DNA of 64,000 nucleotides from Tetraselmis striata (Eukaryota; Chlorophyta; Chlorodendrophyceae; Chlorodendrales; Chlorodendraceae). The position numbers and the translations under genes were made by a program. The DNA lies in contig VCJN01000573.1 of the NCBI GenBank assembly GCA_006384855.1, forward strand, positions 25,511 to 89,510, in the 5' to 3' direction. Below the pieces are notes generated by a model. That model had not been told where the DNA came from. It saw nothing but the letters and a program-made list of their open reading frames with translations, and did no database searches. Below, piece after piece: positions 33,999 to 47,572 of the stretch; the first letter of the stretch is position 1; each line of letters starts with the position of its first letter.

Positions 33999-36900
33999 CT
34001 ACGGGCGCTGCGGCTGCTGCACCATAAGCTGCGTCACCTGCTGCTGGATGTCGCCGACCTTAACGAGCTGCTTGGTGACCTTGGCCTCCCAGCGCGACAG
34101 TTTCCTCTGGAACAGGTCCGCCTTGCCGCGCATCACCTGCGCGCGAGCCGGCACTTGTCAGCGCGCCACAGCCCCCGCGATAACCATAGGATCTCGCCGC
34201 TTGGCCAGCTGAGCCCGACGCGCACCTCGTAGTGGTCGGCGTCTGTGTGCTCCGCCTCGGCGGTCAGGATGCGCTCCGCGTCCTGCAGCGGCCAGAGAAT
34301 CGTCGACTCTCGAGTCAAACATCGGAACGAGGCGACTCGGCAGGCAGAATCTCTAGAAATGGCCGACAGCCCCGGCGTGTCGGATGCATGGTTGTCGACA
34401 ACCCCCTTGGGTCGGGCGGTACCTACCTGCAGATCGTAGAGCTGCCGGCGCAGTGAGTGCACTGCATGCGACACGGCTCGCAACTCGTCGACCGCCACGC
34501 GGCCGGTCGCCTCCGAGCCGCCGGACAGCAGGTCCTCCAGGATGCGCTCGATTCGGCCGAGCCGCTGCTCCCCCTACAAGCGCACAACGATCGTCCGTCA
34601 GAACTGAAAATCTGACGCGAGACGAGCTCTGAAGAATCGGCAAAGGTGCCGGCTTGCCAATGTTGTCCAAGGCGTGAGAGAATGGAGTGACGCTGCAGGT
34701 GGTTCGTACCTTAGAGGCCGTGTCGCGTGCAACCCGTAGGCCACCCTCCAGCGCTGCGAACGAGTTTCGGCTCTGTTTGGGTGGCGCCGACCGCACCACC
34801 GACACTCGTGGCGCGTTGTTGTTGACTGGCTCCAGGGGGCGCGGCTGCACGGGCGGCGCCGACGACGGCGGCACCGGGGGACTGGGCTGGGGGCGGTGCT
34901 GCTGGAAAGCCGCTCGCGCGGCGGGGCTGCTGCTGCGCATCAGCCGCTGCATCGTCTGGCTGCGGGGCTCGTCGGTGTGCGCAGGAGGCGAGCCGTCCGT
35001 GGCGGCCGGGGGCGACTGCTGTGCGGGTGTCCATCCCGGCGAGTAGTACTCATGATACGGCACGGGGCCGTCGGGCAAGCCTCCCGGCGTCATCGCAGTC
35101 CAGCCGCCTCGACTCTGAGCGGCCGAGTCTGGCACGGGCGTGACAAACGAGCCGCCGCCACCGCTGGGCAGGTCGCGACTACGACGTACTGTGGAGGGGG
35201 ACTGCCGAGAAGGCGATCGCCGGCGCTCGCCCGACAACAAAACGTTGCGCTCCAACCGTGCCACCTGCTCCCGCTCCTGCGCCCGCAATCGACGATTGTC
35301 AGCTAGTGACCGAATAACCACATTTGTAATAAGGAACGAAAACTGTATCGTCGTACATATATAGTTATCCCTTTGCCGCTACATGTGTGTTACCACTCGG
35401 CGTCATGCTAAACTCTGATGGTGGCTGTAGTTTGTCGGCAGTGGAAATGGTGCGCACCTGGGCCAAGGCATTTCGAGCTTGCGATAGATTGCGCCGCTCC
35501 GCCTCCACCGCCCGCTTCGCTTCAGCGCGCTGCTCGTCGACCTCGCGGGCCAGAGCGGCCGACGTTCGCAGCTGCTCCTCCGCCTGCACGTCGCCGCCGT
35601 TGCAGCCGGGAAGTTGGGGTACCGGAGTAGTTAGTCGCCGCTACCAACAATATTACATCCATCCAGCGAATTGCGCGGCGGTCGTTTGCGCAATATTATT
35701 GTATATAAGAATATTCAGAAAAACAAAACGCGCACAGCACCAGACCACAAACTAAAAAAACGCCACACACGCACACACGCACACACACACACAAACACCC
35801 GCTCGGGCGTGCGCGAACGGCGACTCACGATTGTTGAAGTCTCCAAAATACATCTTTATATACGCTACGGAATCACCTGCTTTGCCGTCTTCGCGCTGCG
35901 CTCCTCCGCCTCTCGAGCCCGCCGGAGCGCCTCCGTGCCGCGAGCCTCCTTCCGCTTCGCCTTCTCCGCCACCTCGCGCGAGGCAGCCGCCACTCGCTCC
36001 GCTTCGGCCTTAGCCGACGCGAGCTCGGTCGCCGCTGTCTGCGCCGCCGCGGCTTTCACCTTCTTGGCAGCCTGCAGCGTACGCGGGGCCATCAGGGGGG
36101 GGGGGGGGGATAGAAAGTCCGAGTGCTTTATTTACCAGTAGGTGTATCCATGCATACACTCGCACGTGTACAACAACGCTGCTGTCGCGCACCTCCTCGG
36201 CCTCTCGGATGATTCGGCTCGCCTCTGCGCGACTGCGGCCGACCATTTGCTCCACCTCATTCAGCGTGTCCGCCTCGCTGCGGGTAAGTCGCGCCTTGTG
36301 CGCCTCCATCTGCGCGCCGGCCGGCGACGACTCGATCAGTTGCAAAATCAGGGCAGCCTGACCGGCGCCGACACTCCGCGACAGTGAATCGACCGGGAGT
36401 ATGACCCGGCGACGCAACGAGGCCCCACCTTGGCCGCAAGGTCCGCCAGCTCGGCTTCCTTTTCCTTGAGCTCGTGCGACTGCGTGCGGAGCTCGCGCTG
36501 GCGGTGCTCCGCCAGCTCCATCATGTCGCCAAACTCACGCTGTAGCGTGGCGTGGTGCGAGCGTAGATCGTCATAGTCCGCTTGCATGGCCGCCCGCTCC
36601 GCAGCCTCGCCTTCCAGCTCCGACTGCCACCGCGCAAGTCTGGCGGCGAGCTCCCCCAGGCGGCCCTCCTCCGCCTCGGCCTGCCCATATTAATGGCAAT
36701 GGGCATCGGGGTATATTATCGGCCGAGCTAGTCAATGCGGCATTGACTCGTCGACACACTCGAAATTGCACAAATCAATGAATAAAGGCTGCTCGAACCT
36801 GTCGAAAATGCGTGCACCACGTACTGTTCCTCAGAAATGTCGAACTATGGCACTATTGCCACTAATAAGCAACGCTCATACTATCACGAAATTGCCGTGC

Positions 36901-39900
36901 TGTTATGAGCTGCCCATGGTAAGCTTGATATACTCGTTTACATCGAAACGGCAGCAACGGCAGGGGTCAGCAGCGCGCACCGCCTGCTTGCGAGTGTCCA
37001 GCTCCTCCCCCAGCGCAGCCGTCTTGCGCTCCTTGCTGCTGTGCTCAGCCTGCTTGGCCTGCCATCCGCAGCGGCGACGTTAGTGCTGGGAGGAATCGGC
37101 ATGCCTCCCGCCGAGGTGGCATCGGGCGCCCATCAACCATTAGCCCCCCCTCCCCTTCCGCCCCGGGACCGCACCTCCAGCTCCGCCTTCATCAGCTGCA
37201 CCTCCGACAGCCGCGCGCCTAGTGCCTCCTCGCGTGCCGTCACCGCCTTCTCTTGGTCTGCCACCTTCATTTGCAGCAGCTGGGCGTCCCGCTCGCGCGT
37301 GTCCAGGCTCTCCTGCGCATATCCGGCGCAGCAAACAGGTCAAGCCCCTACTGTATCATCCCACTACTGCATATATCCTCTCGCGCTCCCTCCATACACT
37401 GCACCATTTAATTTCTTTCACGCCCCGCAAACGGTTTTAAGGTTTCTGCCGATAGTCTTGTGGCAGCAAAAGTCTTGTGATTATAAAAAAGGAAGGTGGG
37501 GGGGGAGGGGGGGGGGGGTTATGGGGGCAGTCAAAGGAGCAATTCCCCGCACAACGCGCTCCGCACCTCCCGAGCCGCCAGCTGCCGGCTGAGCTGCTCC
37601 CCGAGGTCGCTCGCCTCCTGGCTGCGCTTTCGCATCGCCTCCTCCTCCGCCTCCACCGCCTCCAGCCGCGCCCTGAGCTCCGCCGTCTCGGCGTCCGCGC
37701 GGCCCTCCGCCTCCGCCACCGCGGCGGCACGCCCCTCCAGCGCCGCCGCCTCCGCCTTCACCTCTGCTTGCGCCGCCTCCAGCACAGAGCGGTGACGCCC
37801 CACCTCCGCGGACGCCTCCTCTGCCTTCCGCTGCGCGGCCTGCGGAGACGGCGCAAGTCAGCGTACCGCAACGCCGTCCACGGGCTGCTGCCACCGTACC
37901 AAGGCGGCCGTGACGAACAAATGGCGGTGGGGAGGCGCCCAACTGCAACGGCGGACGCCCACTCGAGGTAAAACAAAGGTTTGCATGAAGGAAGATCGAT
38001 AAAACTCGAGGTCGGATGAGATGAACATACCCATGTTTCGAGGTCGACCGAGTATCCGATGCGCCGATCAGTCTTGAATTATACTATTGATGGAAAACAC
38101 CATCAGATCAACGCATCATCGATCTTTAGCTAGCATGCCTTCATGTTGGATGCACGTCCCCAGGCTAGCCTCTCGCATGTCCTCTGTGCCGAGCTCGACG
38201 AGCTCACGAGCTGACAAGCACACCCCATACTCGAATCAACGAATTCACAGGCATAAGATCCGGCGTATTATGCTTTGTACCGTTATGTCGTCATGTTGCG
38301 CTGTGCCGCTGTCCGGGCGGCGCGAGTGTCGACTCTGTGTCGCCCCTGCGAACGGAAGCGCTCGGCCGAGAACGATGGCTCCATCTCGGAGTCTTTAGTT
38401 ACAAAGCAACTGCGCGTTTGGCCTGGCACGACGCACCGGCAAGACAACGCGTAGGCGAGACGCAAGGCGCCGTCGACTCGGGGGCCCGCGGTGACGAGTG
38501 GAGCGGTATACTTTTTTCGCCCTCGGAGCGGGAGACAACGGAAGGCGAGCCGCACCTGCAGCGCCTTTTCCCGCGCCGCCAGCGCCCGCTCGCGCTCCAG
38601 CACCACGGCCTCCCGCTCCCCGGCGCGCCGCACCGCCTCGTCCGCCTTGGCGCGCGCGGCCTCCGCGGCCGCCGCGGCCCGCTGCGCGGCCTCTTCCTCC
38701 TTCGCCGCCCGCCGGGCGGCCTCACCGGCCGCGGCCTCGCGCGACACCGCCGCCTCGACGGCGTACTTGGCCTCCACTGCCTCCAGCGACGCCACGCGCT
38801 CGCGCTCCGTCAGCTGCCACAGCAGCGCACATCAGCGGCGCACGCCGTCAGCGCGACTTCAGCCACCGCTATGCCACGCAGTGGGGCGGAGTTCGCGACC
38901 CGCTGCCGATCGCCGATGCGCAGGTGCCCGCCCCGCGCTGGCCGGGATTCCAGACAATGCCATTACTACTTGGATGCGCTTGTACGCTGCAATCCTTACT
39001 TTATTCAAGCAGCAAGTATCATTATTATAATAATAATTGTTCTCATTGATGGTATAAGTGTTTCAACGCCGCGTCAATACACACTACCCATCAGATAGTC
39101 AATAAACACCAGCCATCAGCGGGGCCCATCGTCCTCACCCGAGACCAGCGTTAACTCACTGTGACGAATCCCGGAGGTTTCCAGCCAGATTAGTACAGAT
39201 GGATATGTGGGTGCTCAATATAAAGATAGGCGCAGCCCTGGTGACAGACCTGCGGGGGCATATCGCAGGCCGGGGGGGGGGGGGGGGGGGAGTGCTGGGT
39301 GCACCTGCGCCTCCTGCTCCCGCAGCCCGCGCCGCAGCCCCTCCACCTCCGCGCGCTCCTCCTCCAGCAGCGCGGCGCGGCGCTCCAGCGCCTGCAGGTC
39401 TCGCGCCACGGCGCCCGCGCGCGCCGCCAGCTCGTGCCGCGCGTCCTCCCCCTCCCCCCACCGCGCCACCTCCGCCTTGTGCGCCTCCACCTGCATGCCC
39501 CACAGGAGAGAGAGAGGGGGGGGGGGGGGGTGAGGGGAGCCAAGCCGCGCCGCCCTGGTGGGCCGCCCTGGCTTGGAGAAGGTCCACCCCCTCAGATAAG
39601 GCTCACCTCATTGGCTTCCCCCATCTTGTACTATAAAAGTGCGTAGGTGGCAAAATCGTACACGGCGGTGCCTGGTCGTTCTTTGCCCCCCTTCTGGCGT
39701 TTTCCTATTCCTATTCTATTCTGGTATGTATTTTTCTACTCTCATCTTCCTATTACTGCCGAACTTCCATCGCAATAGAGCGTTTGGGCGCGATAGAAAG
39801 GATCACATAATCCTTCATGCCTGCAACACTGCTGCAGTATATTCATGAATCCAGCCTGCTAACGACATATTTACCTGAAACTACCTGTACCAACGAAGAC

Positions 39901-42900
39901 CATCTCCTGCCAATAATACGCGTAATCGCGTCCCGGGTGTAGTTTAATCAACGCCATCGCATGGCTGCGCATCGGCCAGCATCCCTGCATCGGCATCTCT
40001 TTTCAAACAATGCACGCACACTTTCCTGAATACATGGGCAATACAAACTCAAACAATGTTCTCTGTGCTTTCCGAAATCAATTCACAATACGACTGTGAT
40101 GCCCATGTCAGATTTCTTTCCAAAACTCCCAAACTCTCAACACATTTCCTATTCAATTCTATTCTATATCTAATTGCCAAACTTCCATCCTGACAGATCG
40201 AATAGTCATCTGTGCCTGGCAGCCTTTTATCAAGGTCGACTATAAAGGCGCCCGCTACCGTTCATCACAGCACCGGGGGACCTAGAAGTACACCCCCCTA
40301 TTTCAGCTTCAGCTCCCGACGGAGCTGTCGCGTGTCTCGCGAAATGGAAACGCCTTGTGGTCGTTACCCCCACGCCCGCCCGCGCGGCGGTGGATGTGTC
40401 GCCACACCCGGCTGAGTACTTGTAAGACGTTCCCGCATCAATCCGCAGCAGTGCAGGCACGACGTCATGCCCGCCGAGTGCGCATTGGCAATGCTGAGGT
40501 CAATCGACACTCCGTCGATTTACTACATACGGGCAAGGGGACTACACGGGCGGTATAACGCGACCACGGGGAACGGACTCAGACACGGCAAACATGAATA
40601 CCTGCTTGCCGTCGGTGGATCTAGCGTTCCACAAAATGTAGACCCCCCCCCCCCCCCCCCCTTGGCCCCCTCCGCACCTCCAGGCGGTGCTTCTCCGCGC
40701 GGGCCGCCAACGCGCGCTCCTCCTCCGCCAGCTGCAGCCGCTCCGCCTGCCCCCTCACCCGCAGCGCCTCCAGCTCCGCCTCCGCCGGCTGCAGCGCCGC
40801 CTCGCGCTCCTCCGCCGCCTGCCCACCGCCGCCGAGGACCGCACATGTTGATAGACAGCAGAGAGGGAGAGTGTGGGGAGCTACAGGCACATGCATCACC
40901 CAATCACCATGTCACTGGGGCTTGGAGCGACGCCCTCACTGGTCACGGAACGCAGCGGGCCTCATGGCACTACACATGGTGGGCCTCAGCCAGGATGTAG
41001 GGTATGGGAATACCCTAAAGCTTCACATAATCCCAGCAGCGCCCCAAACACGAACCCTAAACCACTTTAGCAGATGATCGGGACCCTAAAACCCTAAAAA
41101 GGGTTTAAACTCTACAACATAAAACACAAGCCATCCAGGAGGCAAGTGTGAGTTGGCACATCCTGGTACCTATGTTACCCAACGGTTACCCTGGTTACCC
41201 ATGGTATCACCCTCCGTGACGCGCCACGCCCTCACTGCCCTGACCGGGCGGGTACCTGCGCGCGCATGGCGAGGTGCGCCTCGCGCTGCTCCACCTCCGC
41301 CTCCCACTGCGCCGCGGCGTCGCGCTGCTCCGCCAGGCGGCGCTCACCGGCCGCCACGTCCCGCTCCAGCTGCGACGCCTCCTCGTGCAGCGCCGCCAGG
41401 TGGGAGCGCGCCACCTCCACTTCGCTGGTCAGCTGGCGGGGAAGAGCGCGCGCGCGCGTGTGTGTGTGTGTGTGTGGGGGGTGGGGTGGGGGGGGCTGGG
41501 GGTCAGAGCAGGGTTTGTGCGCAAGGGCGTGTTGGGTTGGTTTTGTCATGACATGACCATCGATGGCACAAGCGCATAGTTTTGTTCCGCCTGGCGCATA
41601 ACATAATCGTGAGCATAACCCTACTGCGCATAAGGCAAAAGGCATAGCAAACTGTGAGCGAACTATGCCATAGTTAATAAAGTTGCATTAGAGGCATTTA
41701 TGCAGTTTTGTGGCTTGTACGCTGTACTTGTGTATGTAGCAGTAGGTGCTTACGTACATTTATCAACAGCATACGATATTAGGAGAAGCACCAGGTGATA
41801 TATACTTTTTACCATTCTTACATCATGTAGTCTCCGGCATATTATAATTCATCGATAAGTAAACAAATTGTACACACATGTTTGCAGGTGTAATATATGT
41901 ACATACGTCATATGACACGAACACACCGGCGCGCAGACACGCGCACACGCAGCATGGGGTAGCAGCCTGCTAGCATAAACATGTTGCAGTGGACAATATG
42001 ATGGCGGCGTGTGGGCTGCAGTCAGTGAAGCGCATATGCTCAAGGTTTTGTAACACCCGTGTATTTCACTTTGCGATCCATGTGACTCGAGCCGGTTTGG
42101 CAGTATCCCCGCATAGGCGAACGATGTCGCTAGTGCGGAGCTATAGAGCGACAATCATCCGGGAACCATGCGCACATCACCGGCGGGTGGTGCCTGTAGG
42201 TGATACAGGGTGGGAGCCGGCTTACTGGCGATGAGGTGGGGCGATGTCGCTGCCCGGGCCGGCATCCGGCATCCATCGCGCTTGGGCGATGGGCGCCCGC
42301 GTTGGATGCCGGCGGGGGCGGCAGGTCACTGGCGCGGGCATAGAGACGAATGGTTTACGATATCTATGCGTCATCGATACGATATACCTGGAGCGCGGAG
42401 AGTGGGGCTTAAGCCCACACTTGCGCCCACTTCCACGGGTTTTCAAAGTAGTTGTGGCATAACTAACTACGCTATGCCGTACTCATACATACCCTTATGC
42501 CACAACTCCGGAGTTCTGCACAACACTGGTTCAGAGGCAGCGCGAGACCGCCGGAAACCCTAAGACCCTGTAAACCCTCGCAAGTATTAAGCTCGGGGGG
42601 GCCGGGGGGGGGGGGGGGGGGGACATCTACCCTCAACACGGCATGACCGGAATGGCGGTCGGAACTCATGCCAGCGAGCCATATCCCGTTGAATTCAAGC
42701 TAGCTTTTCATTTTCACACAAAGCACATAACCCCATAAACCCTATGACCCTATAATATGTACACCCTGTAACCCCCTAGTCATAACTTCTATTCTTGCAG
42801 AACAGTTCCGAAATCTGGGCCGACCTAAACTTCGATCACAGAAGCCATGTATCTGTGAAATACATAGTTTATGATCACAGATACATGGTTTCTGTGTATC

Positions 42901-44759
42901 TGTAACACACAGATACACAGAAACCATGTATATCTGGTTTCTATGTATATAAACACATATGTATGTATGTATGTATGTATGTATATACATATGTACAGAA
43001 CAGTAGCCAGCCCCCCCGACCCCCCCCCCCCCCCCCCCAAGCCGCATCTCGCCGGTCCGCCGCACCTGGCTGAGCCGCTCCTCCGCCGCCCGCACGGCAT
43101 CCTCGACGCGGCGCAGCGCGGCCGCGCCCTCCTTCTCCGCCGCCCCCCGCCGCGCCGCCTCCGCCTCCAGCTCGTCGCTGCGCGCCTGCAGCTCGTGCCA
43201 GCTGCGCTCCACCAGCGCCTCAAACTCGCGGCGGCCGGCCTGCGGCGCGCCGGCACAGGGCGTGGCATCAGCCCCACCCGGGCGCGCCCTGCCGTGGGGC
43301 TGGGACCGCCAGGCTGGCTGTTGTGGAAACGCGTCTTCCCCATACAATGCTCATGGGCCCTGTCACTTGCGCTCTGATGATGCGAGGGACGGTCTGACGC
43401 CATGGCGGTCCCCTGATGATCGTCGGCCGCGGGCATTGCGCTTTGGATGTGTGCGCCAACGCAGCCCATTCAGTGCCCCCCCTCTCCCCCCTCCTCTTCC
43501 TGAACTAGCCTGACTTGAGACGCACTACACCTCGGTGATTGGCGGTAGTGGGGGAGCAGTGCGGGTGTACATGGGGGGGGGGGGGGGGGGTGAGACCAGG
43601 ACAGCGCGCTCCATTGGAGAGGAGCAGGGCAGAGCTGGCAGGCGGGGTCGCCCGAGAGCAGTCGGGGCAGCGCACCTCGAACTCCACCTCCGCCGCGCTC
43701 AGCGCCTCTTGCTCGTAGTCCAGCTGCTGCCGCCGGTCCGCCTGCTCGCTGAGCGCGGCCGCCTTCGCCGCCGCCTCGGCCTCGCGCCGCTCCACCTGCG
43801 CGGCCACCACGCGCATTGAGTCCGGCACGAACTCCCGGCCTCGCTCTCCACCGGCCGCAATTGCGCCTATCGAGTCTCTCTGGAGGTTGACACTCAGTCT
43901 CAGAATGGACTTTATTGAGTATGGAGACCTGGGCCACAGCTGCCTTATTGATGAAGAGGCGGGGAGGAAGGGAGAAGGGAGGGGGGGGGGGGGGGGGGGC
44001 GGGGGGGGGGGGGGGGCACCTCCGCCTGCCGCTTGTCCAGCGCCTCCGCGCGCTGCGCCGCTGCAGCCTCCGCCGCCCGTCGCTGCGCCGCCTCCCGCTG
44101 CGCCGCCTCGGCCGCCGCCGCCTCTGCCCGGCGCGCCGCGTCCTCGCGCTCCTGCGCGGCCCGCCGCGCCGCGGCCGTTTCCTCCTCCACCTTTTCCAGC
44201 TGCGCGCGGCGGGGATCATCAGTTGAGCCCAGGCCAGCGCTGCTGCGGGCGGGAGGACGTACCCTTGCTAGCATGGATCGCGTGTGCTGCCAGCGGGGTG
44301 GGCGGTACCTTCCAAGCAGCCTCCTGGAGCGCCGCCTCCGCCTCCTGGCGTGCCTCCCCCGCTGCCGCTGCCGCGCGAGACGCGCTCTCCTCCGCCTGCA
44401 CCGCCGCCGCCTCGCGCTCCGCCGCCGCGCGCTCCGCCGCCTCGGCGCCGCCCGCCGCGCGCCGGCCCTCCGCCTCCGCGGCCAGCTCCCGCTCCCGCAG
44501 CGCTGCCAGCCGCGCCGCCAGCTCCGCCTGCACGCGCGCCGCGTGCTCCTTCACCTCCGCCCTCTCGCGCGCTGCTGACTTCTCCGCCTGCGCGCCCACA
44601 CGCGCCTCAGCGCCCAGGCGGAACAGAGGCGCAGCGCCGGAGTTCTGGAATATTATAATAGTATATAATACATAATATACAGATTCACATTATTCGTTCA
44701 TACATTTAATACATATATATAATAAAGGTATAATTTATAGTATAATGTAAGTGCATAGT

Positions 44760-44818
<59 letters not shown>

Positions 44819-45121
44819 AATATACATATACATGTACATATATATGATATATATATATATCGAATATAACAGTAACATTATGACGTACACACCTGCATGT
44901 GCATTTCCAAGTACATAAACATAAACATACGGGTGCCGACTCATCCACAAGAAACCATCTCATGGGTCTCAACTTTGCGCTTGCATGCAACCTAAGATAA
45001 CATTCGCTACAGTTCCGCTACATAGTTGTCTTCTGCATTTGACCTCTGGCAGGCAGGAAAGCTTATTATGACCGCGCCGGCTCCCACATACAAATACATA
45101 TACATATAGTAGTGTTAACAG

Positions 45122-45187
<66 letters not shown>

Positions 45188-46887
45188 GATAACAATGGCA
45201 AATGGCAATAAATGGCAAATGGTGCAATTGAGAGGACGCTAAAGCCTGACACGCATGCGCCGTGCGGCAGCTTACCTTGGCCGCCGCCTCCGCCCGCCGC
45301 GACGCATCCTCCCTGGCCTCCGCCGCCGCCGCCGCCTGCCTCTCCAGCGCGGCGCCCGCCGCGGCGCGCTCCGCCGCCACCGCCCGCAGCAGCTCCTGCT
45401 GCTGGGCCTGCAGCTCGCGGCGCACCGCTTCCGCCTCTGCCTGCAACCTGTTGCATGCGGCAGGCGTCAGCCGCTCTCACGCAGGGGAGGAGGCATGTTC
45501 GGCCGCCGGGGGGGGGGGGGGGGGGGGGACCATACCTCTCGCGCTGCCGGCCCACCACCTTGGCATCCTGCGCGGCCGCGTCCTGCATCTCTGCCGCCGC
45601 AGCGGCGCGCGCGCCCAGCAGCTCCCGCTCGTTGGCGACCTCCGCGGCGGCGCGGCGCAGCTCCTCCGCCTGCTCGCGCAGCCGCCGGTCTTCGCGCTGC
45701 AGCTCCGCCGCCTGCAGCGGCCCCCGTGCCGGGGTGCAGTAAGTGAGGCGCCTCTGGAGGGCGGGGAGGGGGCGCCGGCGGGGGCGCAGGGATCCCACCC
45801 GCGCCGCCACCTCTTTCTCGCGCGCCTTCACGCGCACCGCCAGGCCCATCTGCTCCTCGCGCGCCGCCGCGCTGCGCGCCTCCCACCGCCGGCCCTCTGC
45901 CTCCGCCCCGCCGCGCAGCGCCTCCGCCGCCGCCGCCGCGTCCTGCACTGCGCGCCGACCCTGCTCCTCCGCGCCCGCCAGCAGCGCCGCCTTGTCCGCC
46001 AGCTGCAGCCGCTCATCCTGGGAGCGAGTCATACCGCGAGAAGGACGCCCTCTCAGCCCTCTCACTCACCGCTAGCCAGGCAGCCAGACATCGGACCCCA
46101 GCAGCGGCTGTGGACCCTGGCGACGCGGTCGCGCGGCACCTGCAGGCGGCGCTCCTGACTGGCCACCTCCTCCCGCAGCGCGCGGGCGCGGCGCTCCAAG
46201 TCCGCCCGCTCGCGCTGCAGCGCCGCCTCCAGCTCCACAACGCGCTGCTCTCGGTGGGCGAGCGCGCCTGTAGTGGCGGCGGCCGTCGACGGTGGAGGCG
46301 GGGGCAGCGGCAGCGGCGTGCCCCGGCCCGGCTCAGTCCACCCCTGCGTCGCCGGGACGCCATTTCAGCGCACAACCCCCAAACAGCACGAAAACGTCAG
46401 CGACACGCCGAGGCCCACACGGCCACCTCGACATCGATGGGCAATACCGGCCGACAGTCGGTGGACTGCAAATCATCGAGTGCAGCCGTTTGGCGGGCGC
46501 AAACAGCAGCTCGGCTCGAGCGGAGGAGAAGATAGAGTCAACATGTGGTTATTCTATGCCAATTCCGATGTTGAACTCTCGGTGGCAGGCGGTGGCAGGA
46601 GCAGTGCTGGCGTGGGGTCGGAGCGCGGCGTGGCGTCGCGTGTTCCGAGAGCCGGGCGGCCGTACCGCTGCAACGCCGCTGGTCACCGCCCCGGCGCCCG
46701 CCGCAGTCCAGCTACCGCGAGGCCACCAGCCGGGGCCGCTGCGCCCCGGCCCACCTGGCACGCCGCCGGTACGCGTCATCCGCTCCTCCAGCGCGCCAGC
46801 CAGGTCCAGGGCGCGAGCCGCGAGCCCCGCCGCCCCGCCGCGCGCTGACGCCGAGTGGTCGGAGGACGACCGCCGCCGATCCGCCAT
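33999..46887 (-). CDS. Large coiled-coil protein (about 1505 residues, 24 exons)
   Basis: Exons (minus): 46773-46887, 46140-46267, 45799-46017, 45536-45711, 45276-45447, 44309-44644, 44020-44199, 43676-43795, 43066-43239, 41256-41432, 40678-40818, 39305-39490, 38556-38813, 37567-37839, 37175-37312, 36981-37058, 36429-36680, 36193-36357, 35877-36071, 35458-35583, 34710-35276, 34427-34573, 34226-34282, 33999-34136. All join in frame; 21 of 23 introns are phase 0. After MADRRRSSSDHSASARGG, residues ~25 to 1200 are nearly continuous Glu/Ala/Arg/Leu heptads. A Ser/Pro-rich linker follows (exon 34710-35276), then short helices with LGRIERILEDLL and a tail ending QPQRP. No enzyme or motor domain is seen; a centriolar, flagellar or scaffold role is a guess. 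The frame stays open to an ATG at 47097, which would add 70 residues. Confidence 0.8.
39643..40200 (+). repeat. Interspersed repeat family, copy A
   Basis: About 560 bases, starting GTAGGTGGCAAA and containing GGTGCCTGG, CGTTTTCCTATTC, CAATACAAACTCAAACAA and AACTCTCAACACATTT, ending near TTCCATCCTGACAG. It aligns along its whole length, in the same orientation, with 63245-63819. It lies in the intron between the 40678 and 39490 exons of the coiled-coil gene. No coding frame is seen; a non-autonomous retroelement or MITE is possible. Confidence 0.65.
41036..41112 (+). repeat. Telomere-like CCCTAAA repeats in an intron
   Basis: Degenerate ACCCTAAA units with an inverted AGGGTTTAAA, inside an intron of the coiled-coil gene. 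Similar patches occur at 8145-8210, 42555-42775, 53750-53815, 54255-54400 and 57285-57335. The unit matches plant/green-algal telomere repeats. Confidence 0.5.
42958..42986 (+). repeat. GTAT tetranucleotide microsatellite
   Basis: About six GTAT units inside an intron of the coiled-coil gene, next to a small inverted repeat of CACAGATACATGG units at about 42837-42930. Confidence 0.6.
44755..44835 (+). repeat. CATATA hexanucleotide microsatellite
   Basis: ACATATACATATACATAT units repeated for about 80 bases inside the long intron between exons 45276 and 44644 of the coiled-coil gene. Confidence 0.75.
45123..45185 (+). repeat. CA dinucleotide microsatellite
   Basis: About 31 uninterrupted CA units inside the same intron of the coiled-coil gene as the CATATA tract. 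Confidence 0.85.
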
Positions 46888-47572
46888 CGCCTCTGAGCTA
46901 TATACGAGGACGGGGTACTCACTGGCCAACCAATCGGTTTGCCTCTTCACTTGGGCCACGCGGTCGGGGCGCAAGCCGGAACTGCTGTGGCTGGCCGCCT
47001 GTAGGGGCTGCCGATATTGCCGCAGGTTCCCGTTGCGGGCCGGCAGTGCAGGCGCGGTATCCTGCGAACCCGCCACACCGCCGGCCAGGCGCGCCACGGG
47101 GGGGGGGGGGGGGGGGTCGGGCGGGTTGATGATGAGAAATGGTTGACCGCCATAACTGCTGAAGGTCAGAGAAATGCCGAATCATTGCGGAACCATTACG
47201 AACCATTGCGGAACCATCCCAATCTTGCGTAGTCAAACTAATCGCAGGCTGGGGGGGGGGGGACTCGGACTGGAGGGCAAACGGCCCCGCGTTGCGCGCC
47301 TTGTCATCGCTGTCTCGCCCTCGCCGGCCGCTGTTCCCCTGCACAGCGCCCGACTCTACCCCGTGTAACCGAACCCAACACCCGTCGTTATCCGAAGCCC
47401 ATCTGGGCTCTGAAACTTGGGCAAAGTATCCCGCCACTACAGGGCGCTTTTTCTGTATCATTCCCACCCCAGCACGAGGCGCGGCCGAGAGCCTGGCCTG
47501 CTGGCAGGGGCATTTCACAGGCCACGGGAGGCTGAGCGCGGGAGACTAGGCACAGCGTGCCGGTAGTCCGCG
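46888..47572. promoter_or_regulatory. Divergent promoter region of the coiled-coil and sulfotransferase genes
   Basis: About 685 bases separate the two divergent start codons. A 17-base G run lies at about 47100-47116 and a second, shorter run near 47251. The minus frame of the coiled-coil gene remains open to 47097, so part of this span could be coding. No TATA box can be called with confidence. Confidence 0.35.

Noticed and set aside
44033-44578. Plus-strand Ala/Arg/Ser frames opposite the coiled-coil gene
   Set aside because: Reverse-strand shadows of Glu/Ala/Arg codons; they cross splice sites and homopolymers of the real gene.
45123-45185. CA array considered as CRISPR-like repeat
   Set aside because: A pure dinucleotide microsatellite without spacers, in a eukaryotic intron.
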